Below are positions 8,502 to 19,224 of a stretch of DNA of 64,000 bases, piece after piece. The DNA comes from Ampullaceana balthica (taxonomy: Eukaryota > Mollusca > Gastropoda > Lymnaeidae): assembly GCA_944989445.1 (NCBI GenBank), contig CALYLW010000691.1, positions 530,048 through 594,047 on the forward strand, read 5' to 3'. Positions within the stretch are counted from its first letter, which is position 1. Each line of letters starts with the position of its first letter. A program made the translations under genes and the position numbers. Below the pieces are notes generated by a model. That model was not told the origin of the DNA and ran no database searches. It was given only the letters and a program-made list of their open reading frames with translations.

Positions 8502-10948
8502 ATGAGAGATATAATGGATATACTGCCCTTCACGTAGCATTTAAAAATAGTCATAAATCTGTAGTAGTTTTTCTGATTGAAAAAGGGGCCTATGTAAATG
8601 AAATAGAAGCACTTGATTTAGAGTCAAAAAAAGATTTATTTCCTGGGTTTTTGAGAAACGCCATTGAGGATATACTTCCGAAGAAGAAGAATAGATGGAC
8701 TGCACTTTACATATCGTCTAAAAAAGGTCCAAAAGATTTAGTAAATCTTCTAATTCAAAAGGTTGCTTTTATAAATGCGAAAGTAGTTGATGGAATGCCG
8801 TCACTTCACAAAGCAACTGTAAGTGGTAATACAAATGTACTTGCACAAGTTATTGACCAGGTAACTAATGTAAATGAAAAGATGGATGATGGAATGACGG
8901 CGCTTCACCTAGCATCTTTTAAAGGTCTTAAAAATATAGTAGCTCTGCTTATTGAAAAAGGGGCTAATGTAAATGAGAAGACGGATAATGGAATGACATC
9001 ACTTCAAATAGAATCGTTATACGGTCATAGAGATCTTGTGGCTCTTCTTATTGAAAAAGGGGCTAATGTAAATGAGAAGATGGATGATGGAATGATGGCA
9101 TTTCACATAGCATCCCAAATCGGTCATAAAGATGTGGTAGAACTACTTTTTGAAAAGGGAACTGATGTTAATGAGAAGATAGAAGATGGGACTACGGCAC
9201 TTCACATAGCAGTTCAGAATGGTCATAAAACTGTTGTTGCTCTGCTAATTAAAAAAGGGGCTATTGTAAATAAAAAGATGGATAATGGATTAACGGCACT
9301 TCACATAGCAACGCAGAATGGTCACATTAAAATAGTAGATATGCTTCTAAAAAATGGGTCTAATGTAAATGATAAAGAAGTTAATGGATATACGGCTCTT
9401 CACATAGCAACTTTCAATGGTGATAAAAAAGTAGTTAAGCATCTTATTGAAAAGTTGGCTAATGTAAATGAAACAAATGATAATGGTGAGACGGCACTTG
9501 GCATAGCAGCAAAAAAAGGTCATATAAATATAGCCACTTTGCTTCTTTACCATGCAGCAAATTTAAATATAAGAGACAAGAGTGGATGGACGGCAATTCA
9601 CGTAGCATCTAGCAAAGGTCATAAAGAAATAGTGAATCTTCTCATTGAAAATGGGGCAAACGTTAATGAGAAAGAAGTTGTAGGATGCACGGCACTTCAC
9701 ATTGCATCGCAGAAGGGGCATAAAGATATAGTGGCACTTCTTATTGAAAATGGGTCTAGTGTTAACGTAAAAACGGATAATAGAATAACGGCCCTTTATA
9801 TAGCATCCCAGAATGATCATAAAGACGTAGCTGTTCTGCTTATCGAAAATGGGGCTAATATAAATGAAAAGATGGGGGATGGTGTGAAGGCACTTCACAT
9901 TGCATCCAAGAAAGGTGACAAACATATTGTGGGTTTGCTTCCACAAAATGGAGCTAATGTAGATAAACAAGAATATGTTCATTGGACAGCACTGCACATA
10001 GCATCCCAAAATGGTCACAAAGATGTAGTGTCTCTGCTTCTTGCAAAAGGCGCTCAAGTTAATAAGAAAAATATTGATGGATTTATGGCACTTCACTTAG
10101 CATCCCAAAATGGTCACAAAGATGTAGTGTCTCTGCTTCTTGCAAAAGGGGCTAATATAAATGAGAAAAATATGGTTGGATCGATGGCACTTCACTTAGC
10201 ATCACAAAATGGTCACAAAGATGTAGTTGCGCTGCTTCTTGCAAAAAGGGCACAAGTTAATGAAAAAAATATTGAAGGATTGACAGTACTTCACTCAGCA
10301 TCAGATAAAGGTCACAAAGATGTAGTAGCTCTGCTTCTTGCAAAAGGGGCTCAAGTTAACAAGAAAAATGTTGATGGATTGACGGAACTTCACTCAGCTT
10401 CACAAAATGGTCACAAAGATGTAGTGTCTCTGCTTCTTGCCAAAGGGGCTCAAGTTAATAAGAAAAATATTGATGGATTTATGGCACTTCACTTAGCATC
10501 CCAAAATGGTCACAAAGATGTAGTGTCTCTGCTTCTTGCAAAAGGGGCTAATATAAATGAGAAAAAAAATGATGAATCGACGGCACTTCACTTAGCATCC
10601 CAAAATGGTCACAAAGATGTAGTGGGTCTTCTAATTGCAAAAGGGGCTAATATAAATGAGAAAAAAAATGATGAATCGACGGCACTGCACTTGGCATCCC
10701 AAAATGGCCACAAGGATGTAGTGGCTATGCTTATTGAAAAGGGGGCTGACTTAAATGAGAAACAAGAAAATGGATGGACGGCCCTTAACTTAGCATCCCA
10801 GAATGGTCAAAAAGATGTAGTGGCTCTTTTTGTTAAGCGAACTTATGCAGATGAGAGCATCAATGAACAATTAGCACATCAAGTAGCATTAAAAAATTAT
10901 CATGAAGAAAGCGCAGTTCTTCTAGATACAGCAACTAATCGCAAGTAA
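8477..10948 (+). CDS. Giant ankyrin-repeat protein, second part (after frameshift)
   Basis: Direct continuation of the preceding ankyrin solenoid in the frame one base over. It stays open from about 8477 to 10948 with no stop across the join, adding about 24 more repeats. The only in-frame start nearby is not an ATG (TTG at 8651), which argues that this is not a separate gene. Repeats near 10003-10200 recur almost exactly at 10399-10600, a 396-bp (four-repeat) block duplication. The last complete repeat ends about residue 720 counted from 8651. A divergent tail with KRTYADESINEQLAH follows. The apparent stop TAA at 10946-10948 overlaps a strong splice donor (AA|GTAAGTA, GT at 10945-10946), so the real exon probably ends at 10944 in phase 2. 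Genes with very long ankyrin exons are often expanded and variable in invertebrates; the function here is unknown. Confidence 0.83.
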   Translation, partial: LIEKGANVNERYNGYTALHVAFKNSHKSVVVFLIEKGAYVNEIEALDLESKKDLFPGFLRNAIEDILPKKKNRWTALYISSKKGPKDLVNLLIQKVAFINAKVVDGMPSLHKATVSGNTNVLAQVIDQVTNVNEKMDDGMTALHLASFKGLKNIVALLIEKGANVNEKTDNGMTSLQIESLYGHRDLVALLIEKGANVNEKMDDGMMAFHIASQIGHKDVVELLFEKGTDVNEKIEDGTTALHIAVQNGHKTVVALLIKKGAIVNKKMDNGLTALHIATQNGHIKIVDMLLKNGSNVNDKEVNGYTALHIATFNGDKKVVKHLIEKLANVNETNDNGETALGIAAKKGHINIATLLLYHAANLNIRDKSGWTAIHVASSKGHKEIVNLLIENGANVNEKEVVGCTALHIASQKGHKDIVALLIENGSSVNVKTDNRITALYIASQNDHKDVAVLLIENGANINEKMGDGVKALHIASKKGDKHIVGLLPQNGANVDKQEYVHWTALHIASQNGHKDVVSLLLAKGAQVNKKNIDGFMALHLASQNGHKDVVSLLLAKGANINEKNMVGSMALHLASQNGHKDVVALLLAKRAQVNEKNIEGLTVLHSASDKGHKDVVALLLAKGAQVNKKNVDGLTELHSASQNGHKDVVSLLLAKGAQVNKKNIDGFMALHLASQNGHKDVVSLLLAKGANINEKKNDESTALHLASQNGHKDVVGLLIAKGANINEKKNDESTALHLASQNGHKDVVAMLIEKGADLNEKQENGWTALNLASQNGQKDVVALFVKRTYADESINEQLAHQVALKNYHEESAVLLDTATNRK

Positions 10949-10953
10949 GTATG
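10943..10953 (+). promoter_or_regulatory. Strong 5' splice site overlapping the apparent stop
   Basis: CGCAA|GTAAGTATG matches the metazoan donor consensus at +1 to +6. Splicing here removes the TAA and leaves two bases (AA) of a split codon. If it is not used, translation stops at 10948. Confidence 0.6.
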
Positions 10954-11344
10954 TTTCTTTTTAAAATTAAATGAATTATAATCTTTAAAAACACATTTTT
11001 TTTCCTTTTATTACTTTTAATTAAAGTGAAGTATTTTATAGCTAAAATATGAGTATAACTAATGCTTAAATGTATGCATACATATTGTAAAATTTGTTTT
11101 ATTTTATGTAAGCGTAATTCCCGGGATATGAAGCGGCGAAGTAGGTATCAGTTACAGTTTGGAACCCACGCACAAATGTGTCTAAGATGTGTCCATAAGT
11201 TAGCGCAGGGAAGCCGTCTACGAAATGTGAAGATGGGGCCATAAAAATAAAGCTTAATATAGTGAACGTTTTCTAGTTTTATAACCGCTAACTCAAAATG
11301 CAGTTTTCACAATTTTTTGACGTTAGGATTTCAGTACACTATAA
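10949..11344 (+). other. Intron or alternative 3' UTR with AATAAA
   Basis: AT-rich with no convincing coding sequence. AATAAA at 11246-11251 could serve a short transcript that reads through the donor and stops at 10948. A short frame around 11100-11240 (RYQLQFGTHAQMCLRCVHK) is not recognised. Confidence 0.35.
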
Positions 11345-11960
11345 CAGTGGTCCCAAACCTCTGGGCCGCGGATGAAACGGTACCGGGCCAACAAAGAAAC
11401 ATTGCATTGTTTCCATTTTATTTACAGTGGTTTAATCCTATCAGTCGGTGCCTCTTTCCATACACCAGATGAACAAATGTTAACCTATTTGGCAGCATCC
11501 AGTTAAAATAACATCAATGACAAATTAGTACAGAGCAGAATAACTACCTACAATCAATGTTTACGCTCTTTTGTCGATGCTCTTTTATCGTTCGCTATTT
11601 TAATGGGTCACCCGTTTTGGCAAGCTGATTTACTTTTACTTAGTCTTTTTCCCTGTATTACGTTTTTATTTCCGGAAAGTTATTTGATACCTCATCAATG
11701 TTGTGTTTTAAAATTGTTGCCTGGTGACGCTAATGTCAACTAATTCCGAGTTTTATTTGTGTTAAACACAACTATTGTGTGACCATAAAGTAATTTACAA
11801 TTTCTAAATGTATTTTTATGCCTTATATTTCAAATCCAATAAACGTTTTCGGTATTTTTTTACCCTTGCACATCTTTGGGACCTCCTCAACATATTTGCA
11901 AAAGACCCAAACCATCTATCTGGTATGGTTCAGGAGGTGTTGCTGTTCAAAGCTAAATAA
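11345..11960. repeat. hAT-type terminal sequence followed by unannotated DNA
   Basis: CAGTGGTCCCAAACCTCTGG (11345-11364), then GGGCCGCGG and GGTACCGGGCC, resembles hAT transposon ends of the CAGTGGTCCCCAA type. I could not find a matching opposite end nearby. The rest up to 11960 shows no gene. Confidence 0.3.
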
Positions 11961-11961
11961 A

Positions 11962-12232
11962 AAAACGTAAAAAACCAAGTTTTTCACTATAAATCCATTA
12001 CGTACGAGACGTATCTAAAAGAATGTTAATTACGGTACATGCAATCGATCTGAGATTTTGATACATTGTTTTTATTATTGGTACAATACCGCCTGCAAAA
12101 TTTCAGCTCGCTAGCTTACGAGCAAGTGGGTTAAAAATCGATCAAAAGTATTGGCGACAAGCAAGGGCGGGCGGCCGCAAGGACGGGAGGCCGCAGACAC
12201 CACGAGTTAATATAAAGGATTTAATTTTTTTT
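11962..12232 (+). repeat. Dispersed repeat family R1, copy A (internally deleted)
   Basis: Starts with AAAACCAAGTTTTTCACTAT, then AAATCCATTACGTACGAGA, and ends CACGAGTTAATATAAAGGAT. The ends contain a short inverted repeat (AATCCTTTAT-like). The middle, which in copy B holds four CGCACC-type motifs, is missing. It lies directly before copy B in the same orientation. The class is unknown; it encodes no protein. Confidence 0.6.
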
Positions 12233-12235
12233 TAA

Positions 12236-12730
12236 AGTAAAAAACCAAGTTTTTGACTATAAATCATTTATGTACGAGAAGTAACTAAAAGAATGTTCAT
12301 TATAATACGCAGCGCAAGACCATCCAAAAATACAAAATTGCAGTTGTGTCGTAAAATATGTTTAATATAATGCGCACCGATCAGGAATATGTTTATAAAA
12401 AGAGTTGTCAATAAAATACGCACCTTATTGCACGACAGAAAGGTTGTTCAATATAATACGCACCGCGACGCTCTATCTCAAAAAATAGCATGATACATAG
12501 GAAAAAATAAAATAATCTAAACAATCAATATTTTAATTACGGTACATGCGATCGATCTGAAATTTTGATACATTGTTTTTATTATCGGTACGAAACTGCC
12601 AGCAAAATTTCAGCTCGCTAGCTTACGAGAAAGTGGGTTAAAATTGATCAAAAGTTTTGGGGACAAGCAAGGTCGGGCGGCCGCAAGGGCGGGTGGCCGC
12701 AGACACCACGAGTTAATATAAAAGATTTAA
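12236..12730 (+). repeat. Dispersed repeat family R1, copy B (full length)
   Basis: About 495 bp, nearly identical in layout to 61651-62157 and, reversed and diverged, to 57175-57740. It holds four spaced motifs of the form TTYAWTATAATACGCACC, then a conserved TTTCAGCTCGCTAGCTTACG block and a GC-rich AGCAAGGTCGGGCGGCCGC stretch. The short terminal inverted repeats suggest a non-autonomous DNA element; the superfamily is not identified. Confidence 0.62.
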
Positions 12731-13260
12731 AAAGACAGGACTGACATTTCAAAAATATAAACGCAATTGCCAAGGAAAATTGCTTTAAAAATAATAGAAT
12801 TTCCAGTTAAAATACAAGTCGTTTTGGTGTCGAGGTTTCTCTCCATAAAATATTAATGTTATAACGTGACGTCATGGTTTGGGTTTTATTTAAATTTATT
12901 AATTTTTTAAAAGGAACCGATGAAAAAAAAACGCCTTGTGTAACAGATGAGATTTATTTCTTATTTATTTTAAATGACTTGTTTGTTAGTATTTGTATGG
13001 AGTGTTCGTGTGTATGTGTTTGTTTTTATTGTGAACTAATGTGATCATACATGATATTTCATGTCTGCTAACGTTTCTCTTTTAACTAAATTACGAGTAT
13101 TTATCTTCTTAAACCATCCATTTTTAAAATAAAATTTGATCTTTACACTGTTATCTTTACATTAATGATTTAACATATATTTATTATTTATAATGAATAA
13201 CATAATGACTTTTGCATACATTTGTGATACGTTTAATGAAATACAAATAATTTGACATTT
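12731..13260. repeat. Diverged copy of a Helitron-associated module
   Basis: TTTTGGTGTCGAGGTTTC (about 12819) followed by CCATAAAATATT and GTGACGTCATGGTTTG matches the module found in the Helitron copies at 38110-38190, 41490-41590 and 53455-53560. The downstream part (GTGTGTATGTGTTTG, then GTGAACTAA and CATGTCTGCTAACGTTTC) also matches 38280-38380. No protein is encoded. Confidence 0.5.
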
Positions 13261-13275
13261 TACAAGTTATTTATA

Positions 13276-13295
13276 AATATATATATATATATATT
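13276..13295. repeat. (TA)n microsatellite
   Basis: About ten TA units. Nothing else is recognised in 13200-13560. Confidence 0.8.
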
Positions 13296-13563
13296 ACATG
13301 AGTTAGTTTATACCAAGCAAATAGAGTGAAACCAAATGAATAACATATACGATATATCTTTCTCAGTAGTTAAGGATGTCGGGAAAAATGTTTTCATATG
13401 GAAAAGACAAGCGTATAACACAGAGGCAAAACTAAATAAACAATAAACAAAGTGGAGCAGACTACTTTACAAAATTGCATACCAGTCAATGTATCAATTG
13501 AAAAAAAAGTGTTCACTGTGTCCATTAGCTGTATGTAGAAAGTGATTGATGCAATAAAAAATG

Positions 13564-13700
13564 TCAAATATGCGTTATATAGATGGATAACATGTAAACA
13601 GGGTATGAGTTAGACCAAGAGTGCGTGACAAAACAGCGAACATTTCGGCAAAGAGACATCTTCAACGACCAAAGAGTACACACATAAAACGAATATAAAG
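13564..13700 (-). repeat. Inverted arm flanking the Penelope relic
   Basis: On the minus strand this reads TTTGCCGAAATGTTCGCTGT and later CATACCCTGTTTACATGTTA. It is closely related to plus-strand 14160-14225, on the other side of the GIY-YIG relic. Penelope-like elements often carry displaced or inverted terminal copies (pseudo-LTRs), which would explain it. Confidence 0.45.
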
Positions 13701-13824
13701 AAATAAAACAATAAAAACTTAGTTTGGGGGAAATCCAAACATAGTCATAAAGAGCAATTTTAAGAATATAGTATGGCTTTCTTTGCACCAGACGCAATGT
13801 GGTCTACACTATTGTGTGTAAGTG

Positions 13825-14260
13825 TTTACTGTTGGAAATACATAGGTGAGACTGCGAGGTTACTCTCCTGTCATATCGCAGAGCATGTACGTGCGATGAC
13901 ACAAGACAAACAGTGTCCAGTCTCCCGACATTTCAATGGACATGGGTGTTGATGACCTTTATGTCACCTCCGTGATTTATTGTTCAAACACACCCGGCAG
14001 GGTCAGTCTGGAGAATAGACTAAAAGTATGGAACTCTTGAACCCATGGGATGAAGGTTGTGTTAGCGCTGACAAAATAAATGACAACAAAAATGGCATGC
14101 GAGACACACAATGTCCTTTCATATGTAAGCTCATGCTACTCTCGTCTTACTATTCCTCACTTTGCCAAACGTTCGCTGTTTTGTTACATCCTGTCAGGCT
14201 CAACCATACCTTGTTTGCATGTTATGCATGTACTAATCTATAAGCCTGATTGCAGACTCA
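13825..14260 (+). pseudogene. Penelope-like retroelement, GIY-YIG endonuclease end
   Basis: C-terminal endonuclease relic of a Penelope-like element. The plus strand reads YIGETARLL near 13840, then AEHVRAM and CPVSRHFNGHG (about 13880-13950), and then an ENRLKVW-like helix near 14010. Known GIY-YIG domains have the order YIGxTxRxLxxR, EH, SxxxxHF, E. The catalytic arginine after RLL is replaced and stops interrupt the frame, so it is inactive. The reverse transcriptase part is not seen upstream, so this is a truncated copy. The last 100 bases form the second inverted arm. Confidence 0.6.
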
Positions 14261-14280
14261 CCAACTTATGTGTTATGTAG

Positions 14281-15320
14281 GAGATTATTCAATTTTCATA
14301 TGCACAATATTTATTTTATATGTATATTCTCTTTATATCAAGCAATAACTTGGCCACTACTTTAATACTTTCAATGTATAGTAAGTAAAAGGCGGAAAAA
14401 GTATGCGTTTGTAGAACGAAGAATCAATTTATTTGAAAACTATTTGCTAATTAAATATTTTATACAAGTTTGTGTACAATATTTTTTTAATAGTGTGATG
14501 CTACAAATGATTTCCAAAGGTAAATGCGATTGTCTTAAGCGAATTGCTTTCATAGATAGCAACAAAGGGAAAAAAAAAGATTAAAAACAAAAATAAATAA
14601 ATAATGAACAATTACTGGGACGTTCTAAGCAGAATATATCTTGTGTTTGACCCTCTTATCCGATTATTCGTATCTTACATGTTTCTGTATTTTAAAAAAG
14701 AAATTCTTACATTTTTCGAAATAGCATTTAACCGTAAATATATTTTGCATTGAAATGAATTCGGAAATGCTAATTTTTTATGAACGTGAAACGAATTTCA
14801 TTTTTAATTGCATAATTGTGTGCTAAGGGATTTAAAATTTAAACAACCTAAGTTTGCACAAAGTTAATTTTGTAAACAATTTTTACAATTTCTAAATTTC
14901 CTTTAAAAATGATAACAACAAAATATTAGTAATGTTAGTAATAATAAAAACAGAATAAGGGTTATTTTCTGAATGGATTAAATGACTATTGAAGAGGATT
15001 TTGTTTATTAATTATTTAAACCGTATCAGTTATTTAACTTTAAACTAGTTGTCATACCCAGAGAATTAACATGCAATTTTATTTTTAAATTAACACTTTT
15101 TTACTAATGTTATATTTAAAAAATAATAATAATAAATGACGACTTACATATATAGAATAATATAATTAGAATTATAAATATTTAGGTTCGTCTGTTAGTT
15201 TAAACTATGGTTAATTTTCATGTAATTTTATATTTTCCCCTTCGCTTAAAAAATGTAACAATTTATTGTTGAGATTTCTTTTGTTAATTAAATGTAATTC
15301 TTTTTCGCATTCGCCTACAG
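14281..15320. other. AT-rich DNA, nothing recognised; ends in a splice acceptor
   Basis: No supported gene or repeat. The right end is a good acceptor: a pyrimidine-rich run then CGCCTACAG, with AG at 15319-15320. Confidence 0.5.
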
Positions 15321-15380
15321 TCAAGCTATTTGGACAAGTCGTAGACAACAGCTATGCTTTAAAGATTTTTCTATTAATAA
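15321..15380 (+). CDS. Candidate 60-nt internal exon, in phase with the ankyrin exon
   Basis: Sixty bases bounded by a pyrimidine tract plus CAG on the left and GTAAGTACC on the right. The ankyrin exon would end at 10944 with two bases of a split codon. Reading on from there, this exon is open throughout, starting AAT CAA GCT ATT TGG, and again ends with two bases, so phase is kept. One of the other two frames has a stop. Its 20 codons show no domain. A later exon with a one-base start would be needed to continue. The splice assignment is inferred from sequence only. Confidence 0.42.
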
Positions 15381-15464
15381 GTAAGTACCTTACACCAAAT
15401 ATGTTATAATGTCAGTGTGTATTTTAAATGTATAATAATAAAATTAATTACAGTCGTACCTAGG

Positions 15465-15655
15465 TATCAGGGCCGGTGTTGCAAATAAATCCACCACCAT
15501 TCAGTGTCCCCGCCCCGAGGACTTTGTTTTAAAACAAATGCTCCCTGGTAGAAAATGTTTTCCTCCCGATTAAAATAAATTCTCCCTTACCCTGTCAAAT
15601 ATTGTGTCCCCAAAATAAATCCGCCCCTATCACACTTTCGATATAAAACAAAGAT
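15465..15655 (+). repeat. MITE-like dispersed repeat (related to 56573-56705)
   Basis: GGGCCGGTGTTGCAAATAAA and internal CCTCCCGATTAAAATAAATT segments recur, reversed, at 56573-56705 (AGGAGGATTTATTTTAACCC and GTGACACCGGCTC). No protein is encoded. The CCGGTG-type end resembles common invertebrate MITEs; the class is unsure. Confidence 0.4.
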
Positions 15656-17015
15656 ATCGTTAAAAATGAAAATAATACAGAATACTTACTTGTGTATTGC
15701 TGTAATATTAACACATGTTTACTGTAATACTATTTATGGTAGGGGTGTAGATGCACAGAGATATGAGGGTGAGGACCATGCCGCTAGAACCTCTCAGGGG
15801 CATGTTATAATTTGAAAAAAAAATGTTTTATTACTTGATTTTTTCCCGCTGTACAAATCTGACGCACAGGCTGTTTTGGGGTGTATAAAGGAAGTTTCAT
15901 AAAGCAAGGATTATATCTTTGAATGCATCGGTTTGTGTTGTTACTATAAACTGTAAAGTCGTACACACGTCGGGTGTTCAGACGGTGAGAAAGTTTCTTA
16001 ATATCCATCTAGATTCGGGGTGGGGGGGTGGGAGTGATCCAATTAAGTAAGTGCACAGAGGGAACGAAAATTGGGCTACGAACCTGATCTGTTTAACTTA
16101 TGACCTGATTATACAGTCTTTTTAAAAAAAAACACTGTTGGTTATGCATTGTTATTGTGAGACGCAGAGGCGAGGCGTCAATAAGGTGGGGGGGGTTATG
16201 GTGGTGCTGACTGCACTGGCTGACGCTATCACAAGGGATAAAAGAAAATCTAAAATTAAGTATGTTCCTGGTTTTCGGCACTGGCAGACTCGGAGGAGGA
16301 CTTTGGGTTTTGTCGTGAGTGGGTGGCACATTGAGCTTACCGCACTGGATGACGCAAACCTTAGTGACGCCTCTGGCGAGACAGCTACACTAATAATGTG
16401 TATAAAAAGTTATTCCTTTAATTACTCTATCGAGACTTTTATTACTTTCAAAAAAATCTAATTTAAAATCCAATACCACACTAGAAAGTGGCTTCTTGTA
16501 TTTAAATATGTTTCACATTCATTTATACAGTAATACAGTCTACAGTAATAATGTGTCAGTCTATTTATATGACTACAAGTAAAAAAAAATCTAACTGCTA
16601 ATAACCACGCAACCTTAACTAGAAGTTGTTAAAAATGTGATTTCAGTTTCAGTTACTTTTATTTAGTCAAACTTTTCGTACACACACAAACATAGATTTT
16701 AAAAGTTAAAATATTTTTAAAACACTCAGAAATACAGCGCAATTATGGAACATTATTTTCATAAAATTATTATGCACGAATAGATGCTCTCATATCACAA
16801 TAATGAAATTATCTTTTACTGTACACGTGAATTATTTTTCTGTATGAATTTGAATTTTTAACTGCCATAACAGTTTTAAACACAAAAAATATAAAACAAT
16901 TTTAAAGCATTTTACAGATGCTACATAATAATTAAACGTTCACTCCAATAATCAAGACTAACATTAAATTGTCTGCGTATAATTTATAACACCTCTTTTT
17001 AGACTGTCTAAACCA
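15656..17015. other. No gene recognised; a short internal duplication near 16210-16370
   Basis: Within it, CTGACTGCACTGGCTGACGC (about 16207) is echoed by GAGCTTACCGCACTGGATGA (about 16333), a degenerate direct repeat. I see no convincing open frame, and short frames on both strands lack similarity to anything I know. Confidence 0.35.
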
Positions 17016-17024
17016 ATTAGATAG

Positions 17025-17225
17025 CTAGATAGCGAAGTCAGTAGTGCGCTCGCCTCACAAAGCTGAGGGACGTGAGATTGAGACCACGCAAAGCCACAAT
17101 ACAAATGATACGCTAAGAAAGTCCTCCGCTGACCCATGGAAGGGATTCGGGGCACCCACCAGGTATAAACAAGCCCCAAGTAAGCTCTAATGGAAACATT
17201 AGGGATCCCCTAAGACCGTCAGGTT
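17025..17225 (+). repeat. tRNA-derived SINE
   Basis: Short interspersed element. TAGCGAAGTCAGTAGTGCGC (about 17031-17050) fits the internal pol III A box and D-arm of a tRNA. GTGAGATTGAGACC (about 17070-17085) is a degenerate B box at the proper spacing. The body after it (CCCATGGAAGGGATTCGGGG) is not tRNA-like. It has no long A tail. The class is supported by the paired boxes only. Confidence 0.55.
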
Positions 17226-17634
17226 ATTGTACTTACTTTTAAACTAATTATGACATTATGGACTGGAAAAACCAATCACGACATGTGTGCATAAGAGAAA
17301 AAAATAATTAAGAAAGTTTTATCTATCCGTTAACGTATTTTAAAAAGTCTTTAAATCTTACTTTGATGTTTCAATATGATATGGCTAGATATTCTAAAAT
17401 ATTAGAAAGCTTTAGGAAATACACACACAAAAATTGGTATTAACACAAGAGAATCACATCTACGAGTTTATATTTTCCTGTTAGTAGATATTAAATACTT
17501 GCAGGATAACAATTAAGCTAAATTTTCAAATCGAATAGTAAGAAAAAGATTCTTACAAATTATCAATACTCTCATTACAATAACTAGTATTGCAAAAATT
17601 ATTTTTCAAATATAATTCAAAGAAATATTAAACA

Positions 17635-17842
17635 TACATACATACATTCATACATACACACATACATACATACATACATACTTAAATACATACATACACA
17701 CATACATACATACATACATATATACATACATACATACATACATACATACATACATACATACATACATACATACATACATACATACATACATACATACATA
17801 CATACATACATACATACATACATACATACATACATGCATGCA
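17635..17842. repeat. (CATA)n tetranucleotide microsatellite
   Basis: About 200 bp of CATA units, slightly interrupted on the left (CACA, TTAAA) and pure from about 17725. Frames through it encode only Met-Tyr-Val-Cys cycles and are not genes. Confidence 0.95.
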
Positions 17843-19224
17843 TAGATATTTTGTGCCCCTGAATAAATTTACAATAAAAAATGTCTCCGAACCATCTCAT
17901 TTCATCAAATTTCATTATACTGTAACGCTGTAATGCTAATTTTGCATCTTCTACCTTGGCACCCGAGGACATATGTACCCCACTGACCCATAGCATTACA
18001 AATGTGACTGGCGGACTGCAAGAAAGGGTTTAATACATTCTGTCCTGACGGCACTCTGGAGTACTGCCTTATCGAATTGCAAAAAAAAACATAAAATTAT
18101 AATCTATACATTAATGGGAATTAATGTAATATGTTTCTCAGTATTTTTTTAAAATTTAATCATGTATATGAGCTGGACTTATAAGTGCGTCAGGCCTGAA
18201 CTGCCTAAAACTTATGATATGCCATATGTGGCCTTTGTATGCTGATACTACTTTTAGTGACGTATCTCTTAGCTACTTATTGGCCTAGTAAATATTGTGA
18301 TACAAGACATTTACTGAGTAGTACAACGTAAGGGCTTTTTTATAATCTTATAGTTTCCATAGTACAGGGTTTATATTGCAATTAGCTTTTATTTTGATAA
18401 ATAATGTCTGTCCTTTGCTCATTGCCAAAACAAAATTGGTCTTGACCTAATTTTAGTTTTTATAGTAGCTGCGAGCTATTATTGTACAATGATTGTAATG
18501 TGCAGTATGCTATTTCTGCGTATTTAATATACCCTTTAACTAGTACGGTAATTATGATGTGTTTGAAATAGGCCTATTTTGTTTGTATAAATATTACTGA
18601 AACATTATGAAACTATATAGCAATAGCAGAACTTAACAAAGTCTAATTTAAATAATAATTATGTATTTTAAAAACATATATAAATTAATATATTTTAAAT
18701 ATAAATGAGTTTCAGCCATTCATGAATAAAAACACCCTCTCCCAGATGGTACTTTTTAGTAGCATATTTATGTCCTAAAGAAATGTACCCCCCTCTCCAA
18801 CGGCCAATACAGAAACCCAAGTTACAACTGTAGACATTTCCATCATTTCCAAAATATGTTATCACATTTTCATTTAGGCTTGATTTATACTTGAAAAAAA
18901 GTTCTTTATTTTGAAAAAAAAATCAAAACGCAAAGTGGCAATGTATGACCCTGCCAAAGGTTAGACATTTCTTTTGAAGCACGTTGAAAAACTAATCTTA
19001 AACACCATCAGTGAAAACCAGGTTGGGAAGTCGAATTGATGATATAAGGACTTTTGGGAATCAACTTGGATAAATATATAGATCTAATTATTCTAATGCA
19101 GTGTTTAGCATTTACTAGTACACTTATATAGATAGTTCAATAAGAGATGAAGCAAAGACATCAATTCAAATTAATTTGTTATGTAATGATGATATATTAG
19201 GTAGTAAATAATGTCAATTCATTT
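17843..19224. other. No gene recognised
   Basis: AT-rich and low in structure. No splice-bounded open exon or known repeat is seen. Confidence 0.4.

Noticed and set aside
4971..10948. Bacterial or viral origin of the ankyrin gene
   Set aside because: A 3' splice site before the start, a strong donor at the end, the AT-rich eukaryotic flanks and host transposons argue for a resident eukaryotic gene.
17025..17110. A functional tRNA gene
   Set aside because: The A and B boxes are degenerate, the acceptor stem does not pair, and a SINE-like body follows.
17617..17996. Frames of repeated Met-Tyr-Val-Cys
   Set aside because: Caused by the CATA microsatellite.
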